A DNA stretch of 64,000 nt from Marinomonas communis (GTDB taxonomy: Bacteria; Pseudomonadota; Gammaproteobacteria; Pseudomonadales; Marinomonadaceae), in NCBI RefSeq assembly GCF_004363305.1, contig NZ_SNZA01000001.1, forward strand, positions 893,134 to 957,133, written 5' to 3'. The notes under the pieces were generated by a model. It was not told the origin of the DNA. It searched no databases and was given only the letters and a program-made list of their open reading frames with translations. This document shows, in pieces, positions 9,501 to 17,823 of this stretch (within the stretch, counting starts at the first letter, position 1; the number at the start of each line of letters is the position of its first letter). The translations under genes and the position numbers were made by a program.

Positions 9501-10073
9501 CCTATTTTTAGCGATATCGAAGATAAAGTGATTGGTGTCGAAACCCTCTATGGTGACTACAACCAGCCCGATGATTTCTTAAATGCCTTTGATCGACTGG
9601 TCACCGACAACGTCAACCAACTGGCGGCGCTCGATGCAGTGGTTAATCGCCCGCGGGATCTCACCCGCAAAGGACTGGTCGAGCTGCAAGAATGGTTCGA
9701 TGCCAAGCACTTTGATGAATCCGCGCTACAAACCGCTTGGAAGCAGAAAACCAACCAAGACATTGCCGCCAAGCTCGTCGGGCATATTCGCCGTGCCAGC
9801 ATGAGAAACCCACAGCTGTTGCCCTTTGATGAACGGGTCGATCATGCGCTGGAGAAAATCAAAACCGAGCAAGACTGGAATACCGTGCAGATCAAATGGC
9901 TTGACCGCCTCGCCAGCTCTATTAAAGACAAAGTCGTACTCGACGACGATGTTTACAAAATCGGCAACTACAAGCGCGAGGGTGGCAAGCGCAAGCTACA
10001 AGACGCCTTAAACAACGAACTGGACGTGATTTTGCAAAAATTTAACGAGTACATCTGGGACGACCTCGCTTAG
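6513..10073 (+). CDS. hsdR: Type IA restriction enzyme, R subunit (EcoKI-like HsdR)
   Basis: This 1186-residue motor and nuclease subunit cleaves DNA far from its site after ATP-driven translocation. The first ~130 residues form a DUF4145-type helical domain and read like EcoKI HsdR (NFSFLKGHNDFLFAIAHAAE). A Gln/Glu/Ala-rich coiled coil follows (~145-235). The PD-(D/E)XK-type nuclease site is visible as ADYVLF...VVEAKR (~310-328). The SF2 motor has MATGTGKTRTA (~480-490), DEAHRGY (~585) and TATPA (~632). It ends with the EcoEI/EcoKI C-terminal helical domain. Length matches EcoKI HsdR (~1170). A terminator separates it from hsdM. GC content is visibly above the flanks, which suggests transfer. 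Confidence 0.95.
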   Translation: MAAAHSNFSFLKGHNDFLFAIAHAAEKNYPDDPNTTLVKLRIFGEYVANHLGKLLNIEPQETQFKLLEAIQRKTNVDQTILDVFHNLRRIGNDAVHKYHDDLSDAEMCLRLAFRLALWYYRLISQDKDFTAPLFQLPSKQTDQDTQAYEQELAQLKQALAEAERAAQQNDQASQTEIDAQQQELAELKGRLSVFESKEQETQAQSDARIAALEAQLKAKEAELAKLSETDRQVFHKTALNQANRNKLDLSEAETRYLIDEQLRLAGWEADTQKLTYSQGARPQIGRNMAIAEWPTGLDETGLSNTGKGFADYVLFIGIKPVGVVEAKRYNIDVESKLNEAYRYSRTFDSLAYQAELEQRAANDEDLMAKVGELKINQYQANGFHIPFCFSANGRSYSAAMKSKSGIWYRDTRIDTNQPDALPQWFTPEELQSKLAQSIGQRNQWFASHPDMSDLGLRYYQEDAVRAVEQAVVSGQRSALLAMATGTGKTRTAIAIMYRMIQSQRFKRVLFLVDRRSLGNQAVGSFDDTRIQSQSFNSIFNIKGLTDRFPEDSTKIHVATVQSLVKRVLQSDEFIPVGLYDAIIVDEAHRGYILDKEQSEGELEFRDQREYMSAYRRVIDQFDAFKLALTATPALHTTQIFGHSIYKYSYRTAVIDGYLNDYQPPIKINTELNSQDVVFAKGEQVERLEVSGQLVPDTLEDEQHFDVEKFNKTIILPNFTKAICGELTNWLDPTSQQKTLIFCVNNEHADAVVGALRDAFLNSGNPKYAQLEYDAIMKITSNADKDANKVQSLITRFEKERLPNIVVTVDLLTTGIDIPSICNLVFMRKVRSRILYEQMKGRATRLCPEVGKTSFRIFDAVDVFSTLESVDTMKAVVVRPNVTLPTLVTEISDDKTYEVIESNGQSFADNSHEQLVSKLQRVITQATYQKDRSREVEQQVQHLDERLKNVADCTFAQFANTIKTQGPRQAAQYFAQLPNFIEQIDELKRTINSLRERPIFSDIEDKVIGVETLYGDYNQPDDFLNAFDRLVTDNVNQLAALDAVVNRPRDLTRKGLVELQEWFDAKHFDESALQTAWKQKTNQDIAAKLVGHIRRASMRNPQLLPFDERVDHALEKIKTEQDWNTVQIKWLDRLASSIKDKVVLDDDVYKIGNYKREGGKRKLQDALNNELDVILQKFNEYIWDDLA

Positions 10074-10104
10074 CTCGGTATCATGCGCACCAACTTTTAC
10101 ATGG

Positions 10105-10146
10105 ATGCGTCCTAGCCTGTCATACTGCTAGGGCGTATTGTCTTTT
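10105..10146 (+). terminator. Terminator between hsdR and hsdM
   Basis: A 12-bp stem (10105-10116 with 10127-10138, two G-T wobbles) has a 10-nt loop and is followed by a T-rich run. It lies between hsdR and hsdM, so the subunits are probably transcribed separately, as E. coli hsdR and hsdMS are. Any hsdM promoter must lie inside or next to the hairpin. Confidence 0.65.
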
Positions 10147-10173
10147 ATATCGTGTTATCAACAGAGAAACTTT

Positions 10174-11808
10174 ATGAACAACAATGAGCTGGTCGCCAAA
10201 CTCTGGAAGCTGTGCGACAACCTTCGCGACGGCGGTGTGTCTTACCAAAACTACGTCAACGAACTGGCCTCTTTGCTGTTTTTAAAAATGTGCGAGCAAA
10301 CTGGCCAAGATGCAGACTTATTGCCCGAAGGCTACCGTTGGCAGGATCTAAAAAGCAAAGTCGGCATCGAGCAGCACAGCTTTTATAAAACCCTGTTAAA
10401 CAAACTCGACGGTGATCATCACGCCATCGTGCAAGCAATCTTCTTGAACGTCACCACTACCATTACTCAGCCTGCCCAGTTGACCGAGCTGATCGACAGC
10501 ATGGATAAGCTCGACTGGTACGACAACGACGGTACGGGTAAAGCCCGTGATGACTTCGGTGATATGTACGAAGGTCTATTGCAGAAAAACGCCAACGAGA
10601 CCAAATCCGGTGCGGGGCAATACTTCACGCCACGTCCGTTAATCAGCGCCATCGTTGAACTGATAAAACCGCAACCGCGAGAGATTATCCAAGATCCAGC
10701 GGCGGGCACTGCTGGCTTCTTGATCGAAGCCGACAAATACATCAAAGCGCACACCAATAACCTTGAAGACTTACCGGACGACATGCAGGCATTTCAAATG
10801 GAGCGCGCCTTTGTCGGTCTTGAGTTGGTGCCTGAAACCCGCCGCCTTGCCCTAATGAACTGTCTGCTACACGATATCGAAGGCGACAGCGAACACGGCG
10901 CGATTCGCCTTGGTAACACGCTCGGTGCCGATGGCGCCAGTATTCCGAAAGCCCATGTCGTGCTGTCTAACCCGCCGTTTGGCAGCGCTTCCAGCACTAA
11001 TATTACCCGTAAATTTGTACATCAGACCGGTAATAAACAGCTGTGCTTTATGCAGCATATTATCGACACCCTAGAGCCCGGTGGCCGTGCCGCGGTGGTG
11101 ATCCCTGACAATGTCTTGTTTGAAGGTGGCAAAGGCACCGACATTCGTCGCGATCTAATGAATAAGTGCAACCTGCATACGATTCTGCGTTTGCCGACGG
11201 GCATTTTCTACGCCGCGGGTGTGAAAACCAATGTGCTGTTTTTCCAAAAAGGCACGCCAGATAATCCGCATCAAGATACGAACTGCACCCAAGCCACGTG
11301 GGTCTACGATATGCGCACCAATATGCAAACCTTTGGTAAACGCCGCATGCTCTCCGACGCGCACTTTGATGGCTTTATCGCCGCCTATGGCGAAGATGCC
11401 AATGGCCAATCCCCTCGGGTTGAAGGCGTGTACCAACAACTGGGCGAAATCGACGGTCTCTCTACTGAAGAAGGCGACGACACCGCCCGCTGGCGCGTCT
11501 TTAGCCGTGACTATATCCGCGAACAAAAAGGCGACAGCTTAGACATCACATGGCTCAAAGACCTCGAAGCCAGCAGCGCCGAAAATCTCCCTGAGCCGGA
11601 TGTGCTAGCTGGCGAAGCCATGGCCGAACTGACCGAAGCCATGGGCGAGCTGTACCAACTGATGCAAGCCCTCGGTGCCGACGACGAAGCCCAAGCGCAA
11701 AAGCAACTGCTGGAACAAGCCTTTGGCTTGGAAGAAAAAGCCGTCGAAGCTGCGCCAGAACAAAGCGAACCAAAAGGCCAAGGTGAGTTATTGGGAGGCC
11801 AAGCGTGA
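10174..11808 (+). CDS. hsdM: Type IA DNA adenine methyltransferase (HsdM)
   Basis: This 544-residue N6-adenine methyltransferase modifies the recognition site and forms the core of the M2S1 enzyme. It starts MNNNELVAKLWKLCDNLRDG, nearly the EcoKI HsdM start. The SAM-binding motif DPAAGTAGFLIEA begins near residue 174, and the catalytic NPPF motif lies near 266-269 (SNPPFGS). The adjacent GQYFTPRPLI segment is also typical. The frame is open 12 codons upstream (TTG), but homology and the missing ribosome site there favour ATG 10174. The C-terminus (~480-544) is Ala/Glu/Gln-rich. The stop overlaps the hsdS start by 4 nt, which implies translational coupling. Confidence 0.95.
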   Translation: MNNNELVAKLWKLCDNLRDGGVSYQNYVNELASLLFLKMCEQTGQDADLLPEGYRWQDLKSKVGIEQHSFYKTLLNKLDGDHHAIVQAIFLNVTTTITQPAQLTELIDSMDKLDWYDNDGTGKARDDFGDMYEGLLQKNANETKSGAGQYFTPRPLISAIVELIKPQPREIIQDPAAGTAGFLIEADKYIKAHTNNLEDLPDDMQAFQMERAFVGLELVPETRRLALMNCLLHDIEGDSEHGAIRLGNTLGADGASIPKAHVVLSNPPFGSASSTNITRKFVHQTGNKQLCFMQHIIDTLEPGGRAAVVIPDNVLFEGGKGTDIRRDLMNKCNLHTILRLPTGIFYAAGVKTNVLFFQKGTPDNPHQDTNCTQATWVYDMRTNMQTFGKRRMLSDAHFDGFIAAYGEDANGQSPRVEGVYQQLGEIDGLSTEEGDDTARWRVFSRDYIREQKGDSLDITWLKDLEASSAENLPEPDVLAGEAMAELTEAMGELYQLMQALGADDEAQAQKQLLEQAFGLEEKAVEAAPEQSEPKGQGELLGGQA

Positions 11809-13202
11809 GCGAATTACCAAAGGGGTGGGTTGAGACAACGATTGGCTCTCTTATTTTGAACATGATTGGGGGAGCAAGCCCCAAAAAAGAAAACTATTCC
11901 ACATCGGGTACTCTAGCTTTGAATAAGGGTGATATAAAAGAGAATGGAATAATTAAGGTCAAAGAGCATGCTAATTACTTACCCCAAGAGTTTGTAGAAA
12001 AACATGCATCAAAAAAAGTCACAAAAGGTGCTATTTTAGTAACTCTTCGGGACTTGTCACAGAAAGCTGACTTTTTAGGGTTAATTTCGACTTACCGTGG
12101 AATAGATGATGCACTAATTACTCAAGGGATGTATGCCTTGAATACGAGCGAAATTATACTTAATGATTTGCTTGTTCTTTATTCAAATACAGCTTTTTAT
12201 CGTTCGTATGTTAAACAACAAAAAGTAGGTGCGACTCAAGTTCATTTACGAAATGAACAGTTCCTTAATATTCCTTTTCCTTTAGCCCCCCTAGCCGAGC
12301 AAAGACGTATCGTCGAAAAGCTAGATCAAGTCTTGGCGCAGGTGGACACCATCAAAACCCGCCTCGACGGAATCCCCACCATCCTCAAACGCTTCCGCCA
12401 ATCCGTCCTCGCCGCCGCCGTGAGTGGGCAATTGACTGGGGGGTGGAGAGAGAGTAACAAGCTACCTTTACCTCAAGACATAAAATTAGGTCAGATAATT
12501 TGTGAAGGTCCGCAAAATGGGTTGTATAAAGCACAAAGCTTTTATGGTGAAGGTGTTCGTATTATTCGAATTGATGGCTTTTATGATGGTGAAATTGTTG
12601 ACTGGAGTAAAGTGAAAAGACTTTCCTTAGAAGACTCTGAGTATTTCAGATGGAAATTAGAAACCGGTGACATTTTAGTCAACAGGGTGAATAGTATTGA
12701 GTATTTGGGTAAGTCTGCAATAGTTCGTGAACTGCCTGAGCCAACTGTTTTTGAAAGCAATATTATGAAGTTTAAGGTTAATCCTGATACAGCAAATCCT
12801 GAGTACATAGTTAGATTTCTATGCAGCTCAACAGGACTTTCTGAATTACGAAGCAATGCCAAACTTGCGGTAAACCAAGCAAGCATAAATCAGCAAGATA
12901 TTAAAAACTGCTCGATATATTTACCTGCGCTTCAAGAACAAACCGAAATCGTCCGCTTAGTAGATCAGTACTTTGCCTTTGCCGATACCATCGAAGCCCA
13001 AGTGCAAAAAGCCCAACAGCGGGTCGATAAACTTACCCAATCCATCTTAGCCAAGGCGTTTCGTGGCAAGTTAGTGCCACAAGACCCAAATGACGAGCCC
13101 GCCGACGAACTGCTCAAGCGCATCGCTACCGCCCGCGCCGAGGCCGAAGCGTTAGCTAAAGCCGCGAAGAAGGCCACGAAAAAGACCAGCAAAAAAGCGT
13201 AA
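11805..13202 (+). CDS. hsdS: Type I specificity subunit (HsdS)
   Basis: This 465-residue subunit chooses the DNA target through two target-recognition domains (TRDs). It starts at a GTG overlapping the hsdM stop. TRD1 covers about residues 5-160 and ends in PLAPLAEQRRIVEKLDQVLA, the central conserved helix region. TRD2 covers ~215-375, followed by a second conserved helix region (ALQEQTEIVRLVDQYFAFAD). The C-terminus is a lysine-rich tail, ATKKTSKKA. Both TRDs are clearly AT-richer than the conserved helices, the mosaic expected when TRDs are swapped between strains. The bipartite target cannot be read from sequence. Confidence 0.94.
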   Translation: MSELPKGWVETTIGSLILNMIGGASPKKENYSTSGTLALNKGDIKENGIIKVKEHANYLPQEFVEKHASKKVTKGAILVTLRDLSQKADFLGLISTYRGIDDALITQGMYALNTSEIILNDLLVLYSNTAFYRSYVKQQKVGATQVHLRNEQFLNIPFPLAPLAEQRRIVEKLDQVLAQVDTIKTRLDGIPTILKRFRQSVLAAAVSGQLTGGWRESNKLPLPQDIKLGQIICEGPQNGLYKAQSFYGEGVRIIRIDGFYDGEIVDWSKVKRLSLEDSEYFRWKLETGDILVNRVNSIEYLGKSAIVRELPEPTVFESNIMKFKVNPDTANPEYIVRFLCSSTGLSELRSNAKLAVNQASINQQDIKNCSIYLPALQEQTEIVRLVDQYFAFADTIEAQVQKAQQRVDKLTQSILAKAFRGKLVPQDPNDEPADELLKRIATARAEAEALAKAAKKATKKTSKKA

Positions 13203-13235
13203 CATCAGAATAAAGAAGATAAGGAATATCGAGAA

Positions 13236-16200
13236 GTGAGTACCCAGCAAGACAGCCCTTCGGTGACCCAGAACTGGTTAACCTATTGGCGTAACTCCTT
13301 GGCGGACGCAGAAAGTGGTAAAGGTGCGCTTAATGCCGATGATTTAAAAACATTAAGTGTGGTCGGTCTTGAGACTTTTAAAGCTGGGGGCTTACCTACT
13401 CATTCAACGCAATTGGCCGAGTTGTTTGAGGATGAAGAGGCCGACACGCAACTGGTGCAAGTGCTGTACCGTCCGATGATGCATAAGGTGCGGCTGCAAC
13501 ACGGTAAGAAAAAGTCAGCGTTATACCCTGATTATGTGGCGCCCTTGCTGTGTCGTCTGTGGGTCAGTCGTAGCGGACGGTTTGTACCTGCGGCCTACCC
13601 TGTTATTCCGCGAGATCTCTTAAGCCCACTTCCTGAGGACAGCTTTACCCTACTCGCCGTTGCAGATCAAGACACCTTTTTAACCAAGCGAGAGCCGAAA
13701 TACTGGTCTTACGATGAAGCATTGACGGTATTGGAAGATGAAGACAGCGAGTTTTGGGAGGATTATTGTGCCGTTGCCCGTGAGCTTGTGGCGCTTTGTG
13801 ATCGAAGCGCCTTAAAAGAAGATTTCGAGGCGCAAGAGAGCGGCTACCTTATCAAAGTCGATGCTCAGCTAGGTGCCTCAGTGCATATTGTTGGGCTGTA
13901 TGATTGGTTGTCGCAAACAAAAGACGCTCTGCCGTTACTCACTCAGTACGCCCATACGACACCTGCGCCACGCTTACCTTGCGTAACCAGCGAGCAAAGT
14001 TTTGAGCGTCGCCTTGGTCATGGCAGCACCCAATATCCTTTGGCACCTGCCCAGCGGGATGCATTGGGGCAAGCGATGACCATGAATGAAGGGGAAATCT
14101 TGGCCGTCAATGGGCCGCCAGGAACAGGGAAAACCACCTTCGTATTGTCATTAGTGGCGTCCTATTGGGTGGAAGCGGCGCTGGCCGAGTCAGAGCCACC
14201 ACTGATTGTCGCCGCCTCAACCAATAACCAAGCGGTGACCAATGTTTTGGAAGCGTTTGAAAAAGGCTTCGAAGTTACGGATGACCCCTTTGGCAGCCGC
14301 TGGCTCTCTAAATTAACCAGTTATGGCGGCTACTTTCCCGCGCGAAGCCGAGAGTCAGAGGCCGCCAAGCAGTATCAAACCGCCAGCTTTTATAAAGAGA
14401 TCGAGCACCCCGAGGCGATCAAACAAGCGGAAGCTGACTTTTTAGCAAACGCTCGTTTGGCGTTTACTGATGACAGCTTAATGAGTGTCCCTAAGGTAAG
14501 AGAATGTCTGCATGATGCGCTACTCACAACGCAACAATCCATCAACCAAACCTTAGCTGCTTGGCAAACCTACAGCCATGCCGAAGACGCTTGGTTTGCT
14601 GTTGCCGATGACCCAGAGGTCTGGTTATCCCAACAACTTACCGAATTAGAGGCATTGCACGCCCAAGAATCGGTCATCAAACAGGACTTGAAACAATGGC
14701 GTCAGTTTTGTGCCGATGAATCATGGTGGTTATCGCTGTTTGGCTTTTTACCTGCTGTGTCACGCAAGCGCCAGCTCCGCCGCGAGCTGTTTATTGAAGC
14801 GCATATCAGTGACAAGGGGCGGGATATCTTTCGTGCGTCAGGCCGTGACTCTATTGAACAGGCATTAAAGCAGTGGCTTGGCAGCCATGAACAAACACGC
14901 CACGCCCATGAAGATGACATTGCGCGTTTACATGAATTAAAAGCACAATATGAAACAGCAAAAGAAGCGTTTGCAACAAACTGGTCAGACTTAAACACGG
15001 AACAGCTAATCCCCTGCTCTTTCGACGAGTTAGATGGCGCACTGGACATCACATTACGCTTCAAGCTGTTTCAACTTACCACGCATTATTGGGAAGCACG
15101 CTGGCTCGAAGATTGTACCGAGACGGCGCTGCACAAAAGCCTGCAGCAACAAGCGAAGACAGGCAAAGAAAAGACAGGGTTAAAAGCTGTTCGTCCGCGC
15201 TGGCGACGCCGTATGAAATTAACACCCTGTGTGGTTTCTACACTCTATGCGTTACCCAGCCATATGACCTATCAGGTGTTTGAAGGGGATAATAACTTTC
15301 GCACTGAATACTTAGCGCAGGAAATCGATTTATTGATCATTGATGAAGCTGGACAGGTGGCACCAGAAGTGGCTGGGGCGTCGATAAGTTTGGCAAAACG
15401 TGCAGTGATGATTGGCGATGTATCACAGATTAAACCAGTGGTGGGTGTCGCGCCGTCTGTAAATTTAGGGAATTTATTGACCAATCAGTTGATTGCTTCA
15501 AATGAAGACTACGAGGCTGTCATAAATTCTGGTCATTCTGTAGTGGGTGGTAGTGCGATGCACGTGGCACAAACTGCTAGCCGATACCACTATTTGCCGA
15601 AAGCTGAGCCGGGCATGTATTTGCGCGAACATCGCCGTTGTTTAGAACCCATTATCTCGTTCTGTAACGACCTGTGTTATCAAGGGTTACTGCAGCCGTT
15701 AAGAAGTACGCAGGCGGTTGATTCATCTATACCACCGTTTGCCTATGTACATGTGGATGGCCGATCAGAGCGTCCACCATCTGGTAGTCGTATCAATGAG
15801 CTGGAAGCCATCACCATTGCCGAATGGCTTCTCAACGAGCGAGAACGTCTTGAAAGCGCTCATAACTTGCCTTTAGCCAAAATTGTCGGCATCGTTTCGC
15901 CATTTAAAGCGCAAGCAGAACTGATCAAAACAAAGTGCCAAGAGCTGGGAATAGAAGTCGGTAACCAAACCGATCAAATAACCGTTGGTACAGTCCATGC
16001 TCTACAAGGTGCAGAGCGTCCAGTTGTGCTTTTTTCTACCGTGTACTCACGCCATTCAGACGGGCCATTTCTTGATCAAGACTTGTCTATTTTAAATGTT
16101 GCAGTATCGAGAGCCAAAGATAGCTTTATCGTATTTGGCGATATGGAAGTGATTACCAATGCGGCAATAGGTACCCCAAGAGCGCTATTAGCAAACTATT

Positions 16201-16760
16201 TGTTAAAAGACGATGCCAACCAACTGATGTTTCGTGTCACTCAAGCACGGCCAGATCTACTAAAACTCTGCCCACACCCCAAGACACTAAATAACTCGGA
16301 AGAGCATGATCAATGGTTAAAAGATGTATTACAGCACGCTAAAAAGCAGGTAGTGATAGTGTCACCTTGGTTGTCTTATACCAAGCTTAAAGAACATGGG
16401 TTTATAGAAGCGTTTTCTGTTGCAATGCAACGTGGCGTTGAGGTCATCCTCTACACAGACCATAGGTTTAATACCTATTTAGACAAAGATGAAAATGCCA
16501 AGAAAGCCCGTCAGTTTGATCAAGATTGTCATGAGCTAAGACACCAAGGCGTCATTGTCAAAGTCGTTAATAAAGTACACAGCAAACTGGTGATGGGCGA
16601 TGAAACTTTTTTATGTGTTGGTTCCTATAACTGGGCCAGCGCCTCAAGAGATGGAGACTATAAACACATGGAGACGTCATTAGCGTATACAAACAGCCAC
16701 TTAAAAGAGGAGATATCGACTCAAATTGAGTATCTAGAGAACAAGGTTCGACAGGATTAA
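13236..16760 (+). CDS. SF1 (Dna2/Upf1-like) helicase fused to a phospholipase-D-type nuclease
   Basis: This 1174-residue protein starts at GTG, 33 nt after hsdS. The N-terminal ~270 residues are not recognised. Walker A (NGPPGTGKTTF) lies near 291-301 and the Walker B-like LLIIDEAGQVAPEV near 697-710; the ~400 residues between them hold an unusually long helical insertion. Later SF1 motifs include LREHRR, GIVSPFKAQ, TVHALQGAERPVV and LNVAVSRAKD. The last ~150 residues form a PLD-like domain with one HKD motif (HSKLVMGD, then GSYNW) near 1114-1130. Single-HKD nucleases usually work as dimers. Position behind hsdRMS suggests a phage-defence or DNA-processing effector; that role is inferred. Confidence 0.85.
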   Translation: MSTQQDSPSVTQNWLTYWRNSLADAESGKGALNADDLKTLSVVGLETFKAGGLPTHSTQLAELFEDEEADTQLVQVLYRPMMHKVRLQHGKKKSALYPDYVAPLLCRLWVSRSGRFVPAAYPVIPRDLLSPLPEDSFTLLAVADQDTFLTKREPKYWSYDEALTVLEDEDSEFWEDYCAVARELVALCDRSALKEDFEAQESGYLIKVDAQLGASVHIVGLYDWLSQTKDALPLLTQYAHTTPAPRLPCVTSEQSFERRLGHGSTQYPLAPAQRDALGQAMTMNEGEILAVNGPPGTGKTTFVLSLVASYWVEAALAESEPPLIVAASTNNQAVTNVLEAFEKGFEVTDDPFGSRWLSKLTSYGGYFPARSRESEAAKQYQTASFYKEIEHPEAIKQAEADFLANARLAFTDDSLMSVPKVRECLHDALLTTQQSINQTLAAWQTYSHAEDAWFAVADDPEVWLSQQLTELEALHAQESVIKQDLKQWRQFCADESWWLSLFGFLPAVSRKRQLRRELFIEAHISDKGRDIFRASGRDSIEQALKQWLGSHEQTRHAHEDDIARLHELKAQYETAKEAFATNWSDLNTEQLIPCSFDELDGALDITLRFKLFQLTTHYWEARWLEDCTETALHKSLQQQAKTGKEKTGLKAVRPRWRRRMKLTPCVVSTLYALPSHMTYQVFEGDNNFRTEYLAQEIDLLIIDEAGQVAPEVAGASISLAKRAVMIGDVSQIKPVVGVAPSVNLGNLLTNQLIASNEDYEAVINSGHSVVGGSAMHVAQTASRYHYLPKAEPGMYLREHRRCLEPIISFCNDLCYQGLLQPLRSTQAVDSSIPPFAYVHVDGRSERPPSGSRINELEAITIAEWLLNERERLESAHNLPLAKIVGIVSPFKAQAELIKTKCQELGIEVGNQTDQITVGTVHALQGAERPVVLFSTVYSRHSDGPFLDQDLSILNVAVSRAKDSFIVFGDMEVITNAAIGTPRALLANYLLKDDANQLMFRVTQARPDLLKLCPHPKTLNNSEEHDQWLKDVLQHAKKQVVIVSPWLSYTKLKEHGFIEAFSVAMQRGVEVILYTDHRFNTYLDKDENAKKARQFDQDCHELRHQGVIVKVVNKVHSKLVMGDETFLCVGSYNWASASRDGDYKHMETSLAYTNSHLKEEISTQIEYLENKVRQD

Positions 16761-16829
16761 AAAGTGAATTAGGTCAAGCCATTGATACCTTGGACTAATT
16801 CAAAAATGGAATTTAATAGAGATATATTT

Positions 16830-17432
16830 ATGTCATCGATGATGAAAAACATACTTGCTTACGCGGATCTTTTCCTGGGTTACCTCACGTCAGTCCTGAT
16901 GCGAGTGCTCTTATATGGACTGACCGCAATATTCACGCTTGCAGCGATACTTGTTGTACTGATTGGCCCATTTGAGGGACGCTTTGATTTAAACGAACTG
17001 GATAATTTGGAACTCGTGGTACAAATTGTGTTTGTTTTAATCACCGTTCGTTTCTTTAAACGTAGCAAATCGGAAGGCATAGCTTTCTGGCCATGTTTAA
17101 AATCTTACTGTTTCATATCCACTTTTTTGAGCATTCTATTTCTAGCTGCCATAGCTTTAGCTTTTTTGATGCTCCTCAAGCAAGAAGGTGAGATTGGTCG
17201 AAGTGACTTATATAGGCTTCCAGATTTTAAATATTTTTTATTCAGTGGCCTTTATCTTTTGGTATTACATGCTTTTACGCCTTTACCAAAGTTAAACCTG
17301 ATTAAAAAGACCGTTAAAAAACAAGATTCAGAAAATAACGATTCAGATTGGCTAGAGTCAGATCACGCTAATTTCTTCGCCGACAGCGCAGGCAATACTC
17401 GTACAAATTCAATGGACTCGGGCAATAGTTAA
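16830..17432 (+). CDS. Four-helix membrane protein of unknown function
   Basis: This ~200-residue protein has four hydrophobic segments, seen around VLLYGLTAIFTLAAILVVLIG, LVVQIVFVLITVRFF, FLSILFLAAIALAFLMLL and YFLFSGLYLLVLHAF. The C-terminal ~45 residues are hydrophilic and Asp/Ser/Asn-rich. In-frame starts exist at TTG 16782 and ATG 16806; ATG 16830 is preferred for the nearby AGAGA element, with low certainty. No family is recognised. Base use is AT-richer than the hsd genes. It lies 13 nt before the Rap1a-like gene, so the two probably share a transcript. Confidence 0.6.
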   Translation: MSSMMKNILAYADLFLGYLTSVLMRVLLYGLTAIFTLAAILVVLIGPFEGRFDLNELDNLELVVQIVFVLITVRFFKRSKSEGIAFWPCLKSYCFISTFLSILFLAAIALAFLMLLKQEGEIGRSDLYRLPDFKYFLFSGLYLLVLHAFTPLPKLNLIKKTVKKQDSENNDSDWLESDHANFFADSAGNTRTNSMDSGNS

Positions 17433-17445
17433 AAAGGATTTTAAA

Positions 17446-17823
17446 ATGTTAACACGCACGCGAATTTTATGGCTTGTTCTATCTTTGGTATTGAGTGGCA
17501 ATGCTCTTGCGCGAAACGATATTCCTCTAGAAAATGGTGCAGATTTTTTGATAGATGCTTGCCGTGAAGTAGTGGACATCTATGATGCAAGAGGCAAGGA
17601 AAAACTTCTGGCCGCTCAGCGTACATCACTGGCCGAAGGGATCCGAACGGGCTACTGCTTAGGTGTCATCGTGCAATACCGTAAAAATGCCGGATATTGT
17701 CGTTATTCAAAGCGAAATGTTTTGGAAATGGCGCAAGCCATAGCCAACAACAATTTAACTGTCTCACAACTGCGCAGAACCTCATCGTCGGACCTTTTAG
17801 AGGAAGCCTACTGTGGACTCTAG
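17446..17823 (+). CDS. Secreted Rap1a/Tai-like small protein
   Basis: This 125-residue protein has a signal peptide (MLTRTRILWLVLSLVLSGNALA) and four cysteines: one in DACREV, one in GYCLGVI, one in GYCRY and one in AYCGL. The GYCxG motif, paired Cys pattern and length resemble the Rap1a/Tai fold, best known as periplasmic immunity proteins against type VI secretion amidases. Many Rap1a-like proteins occur outside such loci, and no type VI genes are visible here, so immunity is not assumed. AAAGGA precedes the ATG. Its last 11 nt overlap the next gene, suggesting coupled translation. Confidence 0.6.
   Translation: MLTRTRILWLVLSLVLSGNALARNDIPLENGADFLIDACREVVDIYDARGKEKLLAAQRTSLAEGIRTGYCLGVIVQYRKNAGYCRYSKRNVLEMAQAIANNNLTVSQLRRTSSSDLLEEAYCGL

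Noticed and set aside
13236..16760. DISARM, BREX or Zorya component
   Set aside because: Those systems pair a PLD or helicase with defined partners that are absent here; the fusion next to hsdRMS is a different layout.
17446..17823. Type VI secretion immunity gene
   Set aside because: Only a fold-level Rap1a/Tai resemblance is seen and no effector or type VI gene is nearby.
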